64,000 nt of DNA from Tenebrio molitor (Eukaryota; Arthropoda; Insecta; Coleoptera; Tenebrionidae): assembly GCF_963966145.1 (NCBI RefSeq), contig NC_091048.1, positions 29,202,001 through 29,266,000 of the forward strand, given 5' to 3'. How positions within the stretch are numbered: the stretch's first letter is position 1; every line of letters begins with the position of its first letter. This document shows positions 1-13,032 of the stretch, one piece after another. The notes beneath the pieces were generated by a model. It had not been told where the DNA came from, made no database searches, and worked only from the letters and a program-made list of their open reading frames with translations. Both the position numbers and the translations under genes were made by a program.

Positions 1-892
1 TTTGTTACCTGGAGAAAAGCAAGAGGAGTTCGTGGAACAAACGAGGACATTCTTCTGACTTATTTTCGAACCCTTTCTGATACCTGTGTGGGGTCCTCTT
101 TATGGTGTAAGTACTCTATGCTAAAAAGTACTTTCAAGATTGAGGAAAAAGAGGATATATCGAGGTAAGTGATTCTGTTAGAAGCAGTGCTTTCTTTAAG
201 CCATAAAACATTTCAGATTTTCCAAGCTACAAGCGTTTTTGAAGAGAAAATCTTCCAATCATAGAGCAAAAAAAGCAAATGTTCTTGAAATTACACATAT
301 TGATAAGTTTTTGGGTGAAGCTGATAACAACAAGTACCTAATGATGAAGATTGTTTTAATAATGGGCATATTTGGAGCGTGTCGATGCGACGAGTTGGTA
401 AAAATTAGTGTAGATGATGTTAAAGAGGTTGGTACATATTTAAGCATAGGTATACCGATGACGAAAACGGACAAACCTCGTCGGTTCGTCATTGTTAAAG
501 AAGGTTGTTCAGCAGATCCCATTGCTTTATATCAGAAGTATATTTCTCTTCGTCCAGCCAACATCAAACATAATAGACTCTTTCTACGTTATGCAAATGG
601 CAAATGCATCGTTCAATCAGTAGGAATTAATAAAATTGCAAGCATTCCCAATGTTATCGCATCGTACCTGAAATTAGAGCACCCTGAAACCTACACAGGT
701 CATAGCTTAAGGCGATCCTCCACTACGTTACTTGCAGAAGGTGGAGCAGATATCATTAATCTTAAAAGACATGGTGGATGGCGATCTTCTAAAACAGCTG
801 AAGAATATGTTGCCGATTCAAACAACAGTAAAATAAAGATAGCAAAGACAATTATAGGAATCAATAGATCTTTCAATGATTTGCCAGGTTAG
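1..892 (+). CDS. Tyrosine recombinase, Crypton-like (5' partial)
   Basis: Two exons are visible: 1-164, open from the window edge, and 217-892. They are joined by a 52-bp GT-AG intron (gtaagt donor at 165, tttcag acceptor ending at 216), and the frame is kept across the splice. The second exon has the layout of a phage-integrase-type catalytic domain: Arg in GACRCDEL, His and Arg in GHSLRR, His/Trp in RHGGW, and a likely nucleophile Tyr in AEEYVADS. Such enzymes cut and rejoin DNA through a tyrosine-DNA bond. In insects this kind of ORF is known from Crypton DNA transposons and from genes domesticated from them. The frame ends at TAG 890-892. A CCAG/GTTAGC donor at 887 could instead splice to 961, adding about 18 residues. 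The N terminus lies outside the window, so whether it is a mobile element or a host gene cannot be settled here. Confidence 0.75.
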
Positions 893-1505
893 CTATATTT
901 TCTATTTTAAATTTTAAAATTAAGATTACATAAAACTTTAACCAAAACATTTGTTTCAAGGTGAAAAATATACCATGAGAATTCGGTGGCCAGCACAAGT
1001 ACAGGTGATTCTGTAATATTAAAACATGAAGCTTCTGATTCGCAAGTCGTTGAGTCCAGAGAGATTGCTGGAATTCACTTTCAAATGTTCATTTTTATTT
1101 TGCACAGAATTCTGAAAAATAATTTCAAATTTGATGTATCTTTAATAAAGTGTTCAGAATATGTACCTAAATTTTATTTCATCCTATAAGATAAACAATG
1201 GGTTATGGATGTTAATAACCCACGGAGCTAATGACAACGTGGGTTATAACAAACAGACTAGTTATAGCCCAGTTTACTTAATTAAAACTAACTAGTAAAA
1301 CACGATATTACTATTGAATATTGGATAAAATGTGTATAACTTAGAAAATAGCCAAAGGAAAAAAAAAATCACAACGAAATTGAACTCAACTCTTCAAATA
1401 GTTTAACCCCTCAAGAGATTGGGCGCCATTTTTGAGACATGCTGTATAACATCCTACATGACTTTTCAAGCTTTTAATAAACAAGAAAAATCAACTTTTT
1501 AAGTT
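893..1505. other. 3' flank of recombinase gene, no clear gene
   Basis: A short frame at 965-1189 (reading ASTSTGDSV, then ESREIAGIHF) looks peptide-like and may be a decayed last exon of the recombinase, but no in-phase acceptor is visible. At 1209-1247 a small hairpin pairs TAATAACCCACG with CGTGGGTTATAA around a 15-base loop. The rest is AT-rich and I see nothing else in it. Confidence 0.3.
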
Positions 1506-2215
1506 TTATAGACTAATCTTTAAAGCTTCTACGAATGAATCAAATTTCATTTTATTCTTAAATTCTCTTTGCTTTTCAAAGCATTCGTCAGTCAGTTCAC
1601 CCCAATCTTCTGAGTTGCTTCGGAAAAAAGTTTTTAAAACCTTCAACCTTAGTCTGAAGAACAAAAAAAAAAAGTCGCAAGGTGCCAAGTCAGGACAGCA
1701 AGGAGGATCTTTTAACAATGTTACTTCTGAAGCCAAAGAATGGCTGGTTTGTGACGCAGTAAGAGAAGAAGTGTTACTACCAAGGAGCCATGGACGCCGT
1801 GAACTACAATTTTCAAGACGGATCCAAATTTTAAGAAAAACAAAAGAATCAATCGCTTAACCTGTTCTCTATTAGGATCTGCCTTCGCGTTTGAGATGTT
1901 GTAGATCTCCTTGGCAGCTGGTGGTTCTGACGATCAAGTGATCGAGCTAGAAGACTTTGTAATGCCCTTCCGTATGGATGATTCGACTATCATCTTCCAT
2001 CATTCTTTGATGTGCTAACAAAAATTGGTCTTTCTTCATGTAAGTCGTCACCAAACACAATCTTATTGTCTTCGACCACCCACATTTTCTTTCATATTTC
2101 GCACAGATGGGGGTTTATGACCGCTACCCTTGCAGCTTCTTTAGGGGCTGCACAAAACTTATATTGTATAGCCTTCACTTCTACACTTGAGCAGCTAAAC
2201 GTTCAAGACGCCTTG
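1506..2215 (-). pseudogene. Decayed mariner-type transposase remnant
   Basis: On the minus strand, 1506-1736 reads DPPCCPDLAPCDFFF, which matches the hallmark around the third catalytic Asp of mariner transposases (family consensus PYSPDLAPSDFFLF). Further upstream on the same strand (about 1860-2215) stop-riddled sequence has weak mariner-like words such as a GRPSTS-like stretch and ENRL. Several frameshifts and stops show it is inactive. No inverted repeats bounding the element are recognisable. The motif at 1690-1735 is the firm part; the extent to 2215 is inference. Confidence 0.6.
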
Positions 2216-4745
2216 TAGTTGTCAGAAATTCGTAAATAAATCCATTTTGTTAAGTTTAAATCCGTTTATATTATTTATTAACACTCGTATAATCGTACCG
2301 ATCGAAGCGTACGATACAACACACTTATAACGCTTCAATTCATCGTATCAGTTCTTTCAGAAGTTACCAAAAGCTGAACACAGCTTTTGGATACATCGTT
2401 GTTTTAAAATTTTGTGCAAAAATACCGCTGACAGTTGTTGCAACCAAATTATAACGCTATCAATGTATGAAACAATTGTTTCGATGTAGTTTCATAATCC
2501 CACAGAACAAATTGACATATTAGTTGGTATGTATAAATATTCGGTGCAAACAGTTGAAATATTTTTCCCGTTGGCCACGAGGGACATTTCACCCCCAAAA
2601 ACTCCCACCCCCCAATCGGCAGCATCCGATTTACACCCGACGTTAAAATTCATCGACCCCCATTATCCATTTGATGTATTATTTGGCGTTTGATGGTGGT
2701 TTCCATCGTACCTACGTAACGATCCGATTTTACTAAGACCATTATGTTAATTTCAACAACAGCCGACATAATCCGCCACATGAACCGTCCGATTCGGCCA
2801 TTTTATCAATAACGGCGAACAATAATCCCACCTCCATTTGGCGCGATAACCGGCGCATCCGCCATCCACCCGCATTTAGGGGGATGTTTTTTAATTGCTC
2901 CGCTCCGGGAGGGAGTCCCAGTATCAAAACTTCCTTGATGGTCCGCTCGTAAACCGTATCGCACTAATATGCCGGGCAAAAACAATAATAAAGTTTGCAT
3001 CGCTACATAACCGCAATTTCTTGCGCAAAGCCAAACGCAAACCTGGAGAGAGAGCTAATTCCAACTTTTCCCTTAATATTTCATATTTAACAATCTACCT
3101 GGAGAAATGTGCAAAGGATTAAAAGACGATTATTTTGCTCCGCTTCCGGCGGATTATTTTAAGTAGTGCCAACTTCGCGAAAGTAAATATTTAAGTGGGC
3201 GCGTGCTGTACAAACGACGAGGAGATTTCGCGCGGCGGCGTACGTGAAGGCGGGACCTCCGCCAGATGGGACCGCCGTCCCCGAGGTGCTAAACGGTTGG
3301 TCAGCTTGAATTAATATTCCGATCACGATTTACGCCTAGTCCGGCCGAGATAAGCAAAACTCCGGGAAACGCACCCCTTATTTGAAAAAACCCGCGTTTA
3401 CAACGGAGACCATCTCAGGAGAAATCATCGGATCTTGATTAGGCACGAAAAAATGTCGGGACGGGTCCGGTTTTGCGACTCACAATTATTAATAACCGCG
3501 GCAAAAACGTTCCCCACCCCCACGGTGGGGCGGATTCGAGCGACTTTGTTTTCGTGTCGCCGGCTTTCCTGAAATTAGCTTTATAAAATAATGGCCGCGG
3601 CATCGGAGATCAAAAGGCGACGCTCAAAGAACTGGTGAACGTGGCGATTTTGAATAGTCTGCGAGTCTTGCATCGTTCAAATGGCCTTTTCGCTTGTTTC
3701 TTTTATCCAAACAAACTATATGGGAGAGGATTACGGATAGTTCATAAAGCGGATACGTGCTGCTCGCGGATTTGGAATATTTTGTAAAGGTAGACGTGGA
3801 GGTTTGCAAGAAGATCGACATCAACTTTGCCATAGAATTATACCGAGATTATTGCGAAGCACTGAGAAACTAGAATATTTCAATAGAGAAATTTAATCAT
3901 GTAACGTGCTTTTTCAAAAAAAAACTTTTACTTCAACATATTGCATAAGTAGAAAGACAAACGCTATGAATTGAAACATTTTTCTTATCGTTTTATTAAT
4001 TTATTTTTCTCATGGCATTGTATATATTTGAGATAATGAAGGTCCTAATGGAAGTTGTCCAAAAATTGTTCCAAAGTTTCCAATGCAGAAATTAGAGCTT
4101 GAAGGAGGAAGCTAAACTTTCCTACATGATCTCTCAGTGTCTTCTTCTTGATCTTGTCCATCTGACCACTGTCCATCTGACCACATCCTGGACATCGCAT
4201 CATTCGCGGACTCTTTCACTATGCTGTCACTCTTTCCACCATACATCGTTGTCTTAGAAAGAGTGGAGTTCTACATTTGCATTTCATCTATTTGGTTGGG
4301 CAAGAACTAAATTCTCTACGGTAATTTTACCAGAGACAACACAGTTAAAAAAAGAACTTCATCCGAAGAAGGTAACGCTATCGATTAAGACAAAGTTGAA
4401 ATTGAAGCGTTCATTAGCGGAGGGGAGGCAAAGAGAAACATTACAAACAATCAAATGAAAACAAAAGAAAGCTTCTATTAGAGGAAGTCATTTGATAAGA
4501 AACCTGTAGGATTCAGGTCCGTCAAAAAGAAAAAAAAAATACTTTCACTGATTCCTTAAGGCGAATACTAAGAAAATTGGAATTTGATTAATAAAAAAAA
4601 AGAAAATGTATTTCACTATTAGGTATTTTGTGCTATCTAAAATATCTGTTCACAGTAATAGTGAGAAAAAAATTTAAAACAGTACTGTTGAGTGTCATCC
4701 TAAGAATGTATTGAAAACAAATGAAATTGTCCTGCGATCTTTTAC
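2216..4745. other. Intergenic, no gene seen
   Basis: About 2.5 kb without a supportable gene. The part at roughly 2560-3650 is GC-richer than its surroundings and has short overlapping ORFs on both strands with no family resemblance. It may be unique regulatory sequence. 3850-4745 is AT-rich and featureless. Confidence 0.4.
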
Positions 4746-5110
4746 TATCGGGCGTTCAATGAAATCCTGGGCTGAGAAGGCGGTGGAAACCGACAATTGT
4801 TGTGCTTTTTTAAAGCGTAGATTAATTGAAGCATGTTGACAGTAAACCTAAAATTTAGAGCCAGAAAAATCTTCCTTTTTTTCTTTGCAATGATTTACAT
4901 TAAAAAAGGAACAACTTAACGATTCCTACTCTCGAAGCAAATATCTAAGGCCACCCTTTGCTGAAAACAAACATGTTCAATTATGTCCCGATTAAGCATA
5001 AACAAATGTCATTCGTACAAACGGCGGGAAATTCAAACTTTTACACTGTTCTAAACAGTTTACTTTTTCCAACGCCTACTCAGCCCAGGATTTCATTTGA
5101 ACGCGCGATA
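4746..5110 (+). mobile_element. MITE family 1, copy 1 (both ends present)
   Basis: A 365-bp span begins TATCGGGCGTTCA-ATG at 4746 and ends with the inverse at 5110. The terminal inverted repeats are about 42 bp and share the core ATGAAATCCTGGGCTGAG. A TA dinucleotide sits at each outer edge (4746-4747 and 5109-5110), suggesting a TA target duplication as for the Tc1/mariner superfamily. There is no ORF. A second copy in opposite orientation lies at 12147-12464 and matches nearly throughout. Confidence 0.85.
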
Positions 5111-5597
5111 CTTCTCTAACTTCTTGATGATCACAGAGTCAAAATTTTTCTTTAGTTGGCTATATTGTTTCCGACATGTCCCACTGTTTCACAAGTTTCT
5201 ATCCTAGACAAAGCTTCAACAGAATCTTTCACCACTGGCAACTCAACTCCAGTCATGTTTTGCGTTATCTTCCACAAATTACAACAAATACCAAACAGCC
5301 GTTGCCGTTTTACATCAATTTTTTAAAGCTATGACATATAATATCTAACACAACTCTGTTAACTATTTATAACCTTCACTTGCTGCCCTTTACGTCGTGT
5401 ATTGTTTTCGTTGCCTCTTCTATGTTTGAACGTGGCAAATATTCTACAACCATGTTGTACAGATCCAACATTCCATTATACCGTGCGATCGAAAATAAAA
5501 AAAATCGAGATGGCCAGCTGGCAGCACGTAAAAATTTAATTCAAATGTCATTACAATGGTAATTGTCATTATTAATTATTGACTATGTATTAAAATT
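5111..5597. other. Intergenic, no gene seen
   Basis: AT-rich sequence between MITE family 1 copy 1 and a transposase relic. A 60-codon frame here has no recognisable features and I do not call it. Confidence 0.4.
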
Positions 5598-6115
5598 TGC
5601 TATTACAATATGTTCACTTTAGAGTAACAAATTTTCATTGTCCAGTGTTTCTTCAGCAGAGAAAGGCTTGGTCCTATCGACACCTCGAGTTTTTGAGGAA
5701 TTTCAACAAAAGTTTCTGGACTTTCAAGGCACTTAACCAACAACTTGCCCAGAAAGTCTACAAATTCGTAAACATGTTTTTGGAAACAGGTAGTGTTCTG
5801 TGCAAAAAACGCAGTAGACGATCGGCAAAAAGATCAGCTGGAAATATTGAAGAGGGTGAACAAAGAATTACTGCAGAGATTAACCCAAGAAACTAACCTA
5901 TCATTTGGTACAGTTCCGCTTGTCCATAAAAAAGATTTGCACTTTTTTTCTCTATTGTGTGTCTGTTGTGCATGAAATGACCCCTAGACAATAAGAGCCC
6001 CACAACCGACAACAACCTCTCTGGATAATATTGATTGATCGATGGTCGTTGGATCTTGGATCGATTTATAAACAAGGTGACGTTAAATAAAGGTGTGGGA
6101 GTTTTAAATCTCATT
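5598..6115 (+). pseudogene. Decayed IS630/Tc1/mariner-superfamily transposase, N-terminal part
   Basis: Frames at 5597-5896 and 5793-5975 overlap and together read like the helix-turn-helix region of insect Tc1/mariner-superfamily transposases: a segment like VYKFVNMFLETGSV with KKRSRRSAKRS, then NIE..RVNKELLQRLTQET, LSFGT and HKKDL. Family members typically have a K/RLVxxFxETGSV..RxRxGRPR..NIERVRxAL..SxRxLSQETGIS arrangement. The frame changes and stops show decay. A weak LDRFINK-like word about 6056 could be the start of the DDE domain (compare LDGYVNKQN in the family). No terminal repeats were found. Confidence 0.6.
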
Positions 6116-8750
6116 GTTTCATGGCACCAGCTGATGAAATTCTTTTACAACCGACAGGTCACACAAAATTCTTTACGAAAATCAAGATTTCAACATTCTC
6201 AAAATCACTAACCTAAGTTTTAAGACTGACATCAGATAATTGAAATCTTAACGAATTGACAACTGAAATTTTTGATCAGCGCCTACTCTAATTTTTTTTT
6301 TTTTTCGATCTCACGGTACTTCTTTACTTGTTGTCCTTTAAAAATCCTCCAAACGTCCACTTTTTTCTTTCTTTATTTTTTTCTCTTTCAACAATCTCAA
6401 CAACTCCCGATTGTTCCCTTTATCCTTTCAATAACACCAATTCTTCTATTGATTCTTCACCCTCTCGAAATTCTTTGAGGCGACACTTTGTACCTTTCAG
6501 TCATTCAATCACTTATTTTCCTTTCTCCACTTCCAATAAGGAAAGAATCGATTTTAGGCTCGCCCCAACAATATTCTTTTCCCATTTCGCACACAAATAC
6601 GCGTCTATCCTTCCCCGAGCGTCGAATTTTAAATTCCTTTTGCAATTTTGGAAGATCCCGAATTAAGTCGCCTCGGATTTCTGCTTTTTTTCCGGCTTCC
6701 GCCACTAAATAAACCGGGTGCACCCAGGCCGATGGAGATATCCAAGCAGTCAACCTCTGCTGAACTCAAACAAGACCCTTGTCTTCGAGCTTGCCACAGT
6801 TAATTAGCCTACATCCTTCGCCAACGTTGCCATTATCTAATTAATGGGCAGATTTATAATGTAAAGTAAACACCAGAGGCGATACCGCACAATAATGCGG
6901 AAAAAATAGGAGCTACTGAGCAAAACGAACATTTTCAATTAACCCCCAACTTTTTCCATGGAAACGGAATACACTGCAACCGCCGGTTACAACACAAAAA
7001 AAAAAAAATCGTTACAAACCGAAACGGCTTTAATTATTTGCTGGATGATCTAGTGTGCCGTGAACGCGACATTGTACAACTCATCTCACGTACGTAACAA
7101 AGTTATATGTAAATTGGGGCGCTTTATTAATATCTCTGCGACATTTCGCGTCATGTACGACGTGTTTTACCGCCCGACGCGGCCCGTTTACCACAAAATG
7201 TGATATTTAGTAAGGGGGCGGTGAAATTTTGCCCCGTGAAGAAACAACGATCGTCCGGCGCGATTTTTCCGCCACCCCCGGTCGACGTCCTCCGCCGCCC
7301 CTCGTTCTTATTCCGTGCTGCAGCACAACGAACATCACAATGGGTCGTTACCGGCGGATGCAACACACATTCTTCGGCGGGATTGTTCTGCAACTTGTGT
7401 TCATGCAAATTTGGCGGCGGCAAGTCGGCGCGCACTTTGCCCCCATGAAAAATGCATGAGGCGCGATAGCGCCGAAATTAAACAACGACCCGCCGCCCGC
7501 ATCACACGTGAAAATTTCACGCCGTTAATTAGGTTTCCATAAAGGGGCGGCAATATGCAGGCGGGAGCAATTGCACGCTAATAACGGCGGGATCGTGCCG
7601 GTGAATATTAACGGTCTGGGCGATTTCGCAGGTGAATTCGGCTATTGTTCGCCGGGGGCGGCGCCGAAAACGCGTCTCGACCTGCCCGAATGGCGAGAGA
7701 AAAAAACGCGCTATGGTAATTTTCGAGCGGGAGAGAGATTCGCAGAAAACAGACTCGACTGACACATTTCAAATTTGAATAAGAGCAAAACTCACGGAAA
7801 GTCAATTATTATTAGAGATAACGCGTGACGTTTCACGAGTTGTTTTGTTGGTGGGTTTGCTTTCTGGATTTTTGGTTGCTTTGCAGGAAGATTTCTTTGT
7901 CGGGGGCGGAAATAGCGGCGCACGTGTCGGTCAAAGAGGACGAGTTGATGAGAACTGACGATTGCGAAATTCGAATTTTGATCTGCTGCCATTTAGAGGA
8001 AGATCATTTCTGGAAACTCTACTCATCGAAATCTAATTCTTCGGAATTAGAATGCAACACGATCGCATCAGCAAAAGAGCTTTCTGGAACGCGACTGCTT
8101 GCTCATCGGTTAATAAAACAAAACCAGCTGTATTGGAATTTCTACGAGATGCACTTCGTCACTCAAAAAAAAATTGAATCAACAAAGAATGGAAATGAAA
8201 CTATATTTTCCTATCAGCTTATCTGTATTTTAAAAAGATGAATTTAGCTTTCTCAAAATTAGACCATCAGAGTAAGCACATTTGCCGTTACCTAGGTTGC
8301 GTTTCCGACAGTGTTTCTGAGGAAAAGGTTCCCCACGTTATCCTCGAAATGACATAATTGGATTTATTACCAAAAAATTTAGAGAGAAATATTACTCGTA
8401 TTTTAAAATGTTTGGTAAATCTGTGGACAAATCGTTTATGATAAAAGATGAATGCAGAAGAACCTGAAGAAATAGGTTGCAGATTTGAAATCATAACCTA
8501 TGAATTAGATTTCTAAAAAATGTCCCTTTTTATTTTATTCATAAAGAGAAATCGCTGAGGAATTTTTTGAAAAATTATTTACCTAAGGAATAATTTGTTA
8601 TTTTGTCATGATTGTCAGAAACTGACTTCTATTCTCGGTCATGAATCAGAAAGATTTTAATAGGATGACAAGAAGTTTGGCCTTGATTTACTTGAGGAGG
8701 TTCGAATAAAATGGTCTTCGGTGATACATTCAAAAATTAATGCTTTTTCT
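6116..8750. other. Intergenic, no gene seen
   Basis: No supportable gene. A homopolymer-rich, pyrimidine-biased stretch lies near 6270-6470. About 7150-7770 is clearly GC-richer and gives many overlapping ORFs on both strands, which is what GC-rich non-coding DNA does. It could be a promoter or enhancer-type region, but no defined element is seen. Confidence 0.4.
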
Positions 8751-8814
8751 GGTGGTGTGCCACAACCAAATTTTAATCTAAATTTGTTAGAAGTCGACTC
8801 AAAGAAAGGTAATC

Positions 8815-9010
8815 AAAAGTAGCCTTCATAATCGTGTGATTTAAAGCCCATTGAAAACATGTGGGATCACATTGACGGTTTAATTGAAAGCAATTTAGTT
8901 TAACTCTTCCAGAAGTGAAGAACGCTTGGGAAACCCGGACGAACTTTATCTTGTTAAATTTATGGCCAAACGTGTTAGTGTTATTAAGGTCAAAGATTAT
9001 TACGTTGAAT
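8815..9010 (+). pseudogene. Tc1-like transposase C-terminal scrap
   Basis: The plus strand at about 8843-8890 reads CDLKPIENMWDHIDGLIES, the counterpart of the SPDLNPIENLWD motif around the last catalytic residue of Tc1 transposases. The frame is broken by stops on both sides, and a +1 frame continues with LPEVKNAWETR. Nothing upstream is recognisable with confidence. A dead fragment. Confidence 0.6.
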
Positions 9011-12000
9011 TCTTCTAGTTTATCAAAATAAAACAAGAAAGACAGAAATCAATTCAAAAACCGCGACAATTTCTTAATTTAGCATGTTTTGAAGGTAATC
9101 AAAAAGTGGAAGCGAAAAATCAATAAAACTTGTCCTAAATTCGGCAAGAGAAATACAATGACATCATTATCTATCTATTCATTCGAGCTGTCAAAGATAT
9201 CTCGTCACAACAGTCCCCTTCAAGAAAAAAATGAATTGGTCACAGAGTATCAACAAAAGTGTTTCCACTTAATAAACCACAAGAATTCGTTTTTACTTCA
9301 AATTAAAAAACTGTAACAATCACTCAGAGCAGCGTAACTAATTTGTAATATTTTTTTAATTAATCAACGATTGCGTCAGTGTTAAAATTTGAAAAATTAC
9401 GCAAAACTGAGACTCTTGTAAAATTTACATCAACATAGAAAGTCTTCAACTAACCTTGACTCCATTGGCTCTTCGCCGATTATTTATTTACAAACATTAG
9501 CAGTTGTTCTCTCCACCTTGACTGTATCATGACTGAACGTCAAATGTCATCCACTCTAGTCGAATCAAAGAATATTTTCGCGACGTCACTCATCTCTCAC
9601 GGCTCAACGGATACTAATTAATTAAATTTACTGCTCACGTTCGACCTCGTCGCAAAAACACCGCGACCAATTTCAAAATTTCCAAAATATGTACATATTT
9701 CATTTCACAACGTTGCTGCACGCGAAATGTTAAACTTGAGCGGCGTCCGTTAATTGCGCTTCTTGCAGCCGCCGCCGGATCGCTTCCAATTAAAATCTTG
9801 CGTGTATCGGGATGTGCTCCTTAAAACTTAAAAATGGGAAAACGCGACTGAATTTTCTTTACCCGTTTTCCGACGAGGAAAAAAACGACGGGTGATAAAA
9901 CACCCGATTAGAGCATCACCTGCTCTGATCGGTTTTAATCGCCCGATCCATCCGGAAATATAACCGGATTAAAAACCGCTTTTTAACGGGGAAACAATGT
10001 TGCAAACTAAACGTTCGAATCGGAAAAAAAATACGTACGTGTCGAGCAATCCTCTGGAAATGTAGACGGGGTGCGTTATTTAACCCTTTTAATTTTTAAT
10101 GGCTCATTTGTAATATTTTACCGGAGCACAAAGGGGCGGCTAATACGAATCCCGCTCCGAGCGAGGAACTGAATTATCAAACATTAACGAAATCCTACGA
10201 AAAAGAGTTGCGACAATTAACCCTCCCGAGCAAGAAATTATCCACTTTAAGAAATTAATTTCGGCTTGTTTGAGTGTGTTTATTGGGGGGAGGGCGCCCG
10301 CGGGGCCGGCGCGTACTCTTTTTATTTCCCAATTACGAACGACGACGTTAATTTATTCCGGGCAATTATCAATCCAGAAAAATATTCCGAGTGGACGGTG
10401 CAGACGCCAAATGCAAAACCGGAAAAAAACCGAAACGACTCGCCGGAGTTGACGCCGGAGAGGCTTCGATCCGGAGGAGAACCATCTGAAAATGGGCGCC
10501 GCTGGTGGAAACCGGACGCGGCAATTTCCCAACGCCGGAAACAATCAGCTCGAGCATGATAACGAGTTGCCATTTTTGCTGCTAATATCAGACATGAATA
10601 TTCGATTAGTCGTCGTGAATTCCGCGTTAATTGGACTGGACATCGAGGATGACCGGACTAATCCGGGTCGGCATTATCAATCCCGCGACAAACTTTCTCA
10701 AACCAGACAAGGGCACCTTCGTTACACGTGTTTCACGTCGTACAGTCGTGTCCGGTGCACCCATACTACTGATCGTAATAAAGCGACGTGATTACTTGGT
10801 TGCCTAAACCCAAGGGGCTAATTTTAAAAATGCGCAAAAACTAACACATTCTGGACGTACTAGACCAAAGAAAACGTGTGAATATCGTTCGGCACATGTA
10901 CCACAATATGTCAAAGGTCAAATAATCTTTTTCGAGTCGATGTTAACAGATTTTAGAAAGAAATCAGGATTTATTTGATGAGTTCATAATAATCATTCCT
11001 CTTTTGGGATGCAATGTTTAATTTTGGTATACAATTGTAGTGTTTACTTTATTCGGTTTATTTGCTTCTTTCTTGTTTACATTCATCCATTCAGTGTTTG
11101 TTTGGTGTAGGTCAAGTGGCTTCGGCTAGAGTTCGCCTTTTAATTCGTACCTTGCCGCGTATTAAACGATTGTATTATCGGTGTCATTACTAGGTATGTA
11201 TCCGTGTGAGACGGCGCACTGTCATGTTGCAATTCACCCTTGACGACACTCGCACAAATCGATAAATGCAAACGACACGACTTGACGGGAAGCGATGACC
11301 ACTTCCCGTCCGCCCCCCGGTCAACACCACCCCCACCTCCCGTTATCCCCCGCATCACATTAACCCTGAATGGCGTAAACGTGGTGAAAAATGGTCGCGA
11401 TTAAATCCAAATTGTAATCTAGCGCACCTCGACGATACGACCGGCCGATACAACTCCATTTAATAAATGGAGCCGTCGCCCCATTTCTCCTTACAAATCA
11501 GCGTCGAACACGAGAACCCCTCGTCTGGGCGCAAACTTCAATTTTACATCTCGTTATTTTCGGATTTGGTGTCGTTCGAGGGACGGGTGCAGGCTGTACC
11601 CGCCGCTCGAGGACGATGGGTCCAGGACGGCGGCGTGAATCGACTTTCGACCATAAATATGAGTCGACGGCGGCGCGAATGAATCAGGCGAACACCACCT
11701 GAGCTTTGTGCGAGGAAATATGAGACGGCTGCATGTACAAGGGCTCAACGTCTTGTCAACTACGCTTTCTGCAAGACCGGATTGGAATTCTCAATTCAGG
11801 GAACTCCGCAACTAGCAGAATTCCGATACGGTCGACCGGGTGGGATTGCAGTTGTGAGGGATTTTAACGCGATTTTCTGGGGTGTTTCGATAGTTACAGC
11901 AAGAAAAATTCCTTGCAAAACGGAATGTGAAGACCAAAAGAAAAAATACGTCGTTTTTCTATGTGAAAGAATAATTTGTGATCTTGATCTTGAACTTCAA

Positions 12001-12146
12001 GATATGTATTATCATTTCTTTAACGAATTCTCTTAATTGATTATGAAGAATAAATAAGCAAAAATCGAGGAAGAGTTCAAACTACTGTCTAAAAGACAAA
12101 TGAAAACTGGAGGTAGTCATAATGGAAATGTAAATGTAATTTTGAA
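9011..12146. other. Intergenic, no gene seen
   Basis: AT-rich to about 9.6 kb, then GC-richer (about 9.7-11.75 kb) with short overlapping ORFs on both strands and no family signature. No splice-linked coding exons could be assembled. Possibly unique regulatory DNA. Confidence 0.35.
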
Positions 12147-12464
12147 AACCGTTTAGAACAGTGTAAAGTTTGAATTTCCCGCCGTTTGACACGAACGACA
12201 TTTGTTTATGTTTAATCGGAACATAATTGAACATGTTTGTTTTCTGTAAAGGGTGCCCTTAGATATTTGCTTCGAGAATAGGAATCGTTAAGTTATTCTA
12301 CTTTTCATGTAAAACATTGCAAAGAAAGAAAAAAAGACGGATTTTTTTGGCTCTAAATTTTAGGTTAGCTGTCAACATGCTCCAGTTAATCTACGCTTTA
12401 AAAAAGCACAACAATTGACGGTTTCCAATGCCTCCCCAGCCCGGGATTTCATTTGAATGCGCAA
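12147..12464 (-). mobile_element. MITE family 1, copy 2 (one end missing)
   Basis: Reverse-oriented relative of the element at 4746-5110. It keeps the inverted terminal repeat at its right end (12421-12464, with the core AGCCCGGGATTTCATTTGAA) and the whole interior, including the words matching GTTTGAATTTCCCGCCGTTTG-like sequence. Homology stops at about 12147, before the other terminal repeat, so it is 5'-truncated or later deleted. A TA follows the intact end at 12465-12466. Confidence 0.8.
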
Positions 12465-12724
12465 TATAAGTCGAATGAAGAAGAAAAAGAATAGAAAAAT
12501 AGGAAAAAATATAGGAAGAAATTTTGAACGAATTCGATAGCAGGCCGAAGAGTGAAGAAGTGTTTTATTCACAACACACAAATGAAAATAAGATGATATA
12601 TGGAGAAGACGTAACAGATAAAGAACGAAAAACATAAACAACTATAAATAAATTTCAATAAATAAAACAAGGATTTTGAGTGAAGATAAAAGAAGAATGT
12701 ATTTTTAATAAAAAAAAACAAGTA

Positions 12725-12933
12725 CAGTCGGTGGACAAATAAAACTGGGACAAAAATGACAATCACATAAGTCAAAATTTACAAATTTGCATCGTTTAAT
12801 TACGGCTTTGTCACAAATAGGTTAACTTTGGTATGACATATTATATAGACACTGACAAATATATTGACAATTGAATGGTCTGATTTACACAGATTAAATT
12901 TTAAGTGTCCCAGTTTTATTTGTCCACCGACCG
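12725..12933. mobile_element. MITE family 2, Tc1-like ends (209 bp)
   Basis: Terminal inverted repeats of 28 bp with one mismatch. The left end begins CAGTCGGTGGAC and the right end, read inward, CGGTCGGTGGAC; both continue AAATAAAACTGGGACA. TA stands immediately outside each end (12723-12724 and 12934-12935). CAGT-type ends with a TA duplication are typical of Tc1 elements. The interior has no ORF. Confidence 0.88.
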
Positions 12934-13032
12934 TACCTTATTAACGAGAATGCAATAAACAAGAATTAATTTTAAAAAATACATATATAGCCAAGAGTGC
13001 CATGATTCAGTGTAGCCATCAAGAGCAAGGTA

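Noticed and set aside
7825..8241. 138-codon plus-strand ORF
   Set aside because: No family resemblance, no signal or domain, and composition like the flanking non-coding DNA.
8740..8800. GGVPQPNFNLNL, slightly like a reverse-transcriptase motif
   Set aside because: Lacks the GS and GPL parts of the motif and lies beside a Tc1 scrap; too weak.
11140..11358. Minus-strand words ELQHDSAPSHT, like the QQDNAPSHTA motif of transposases
   Set aside because: Only one short word in GC-rich DNA with no supporting similarity on either side; probably chance.
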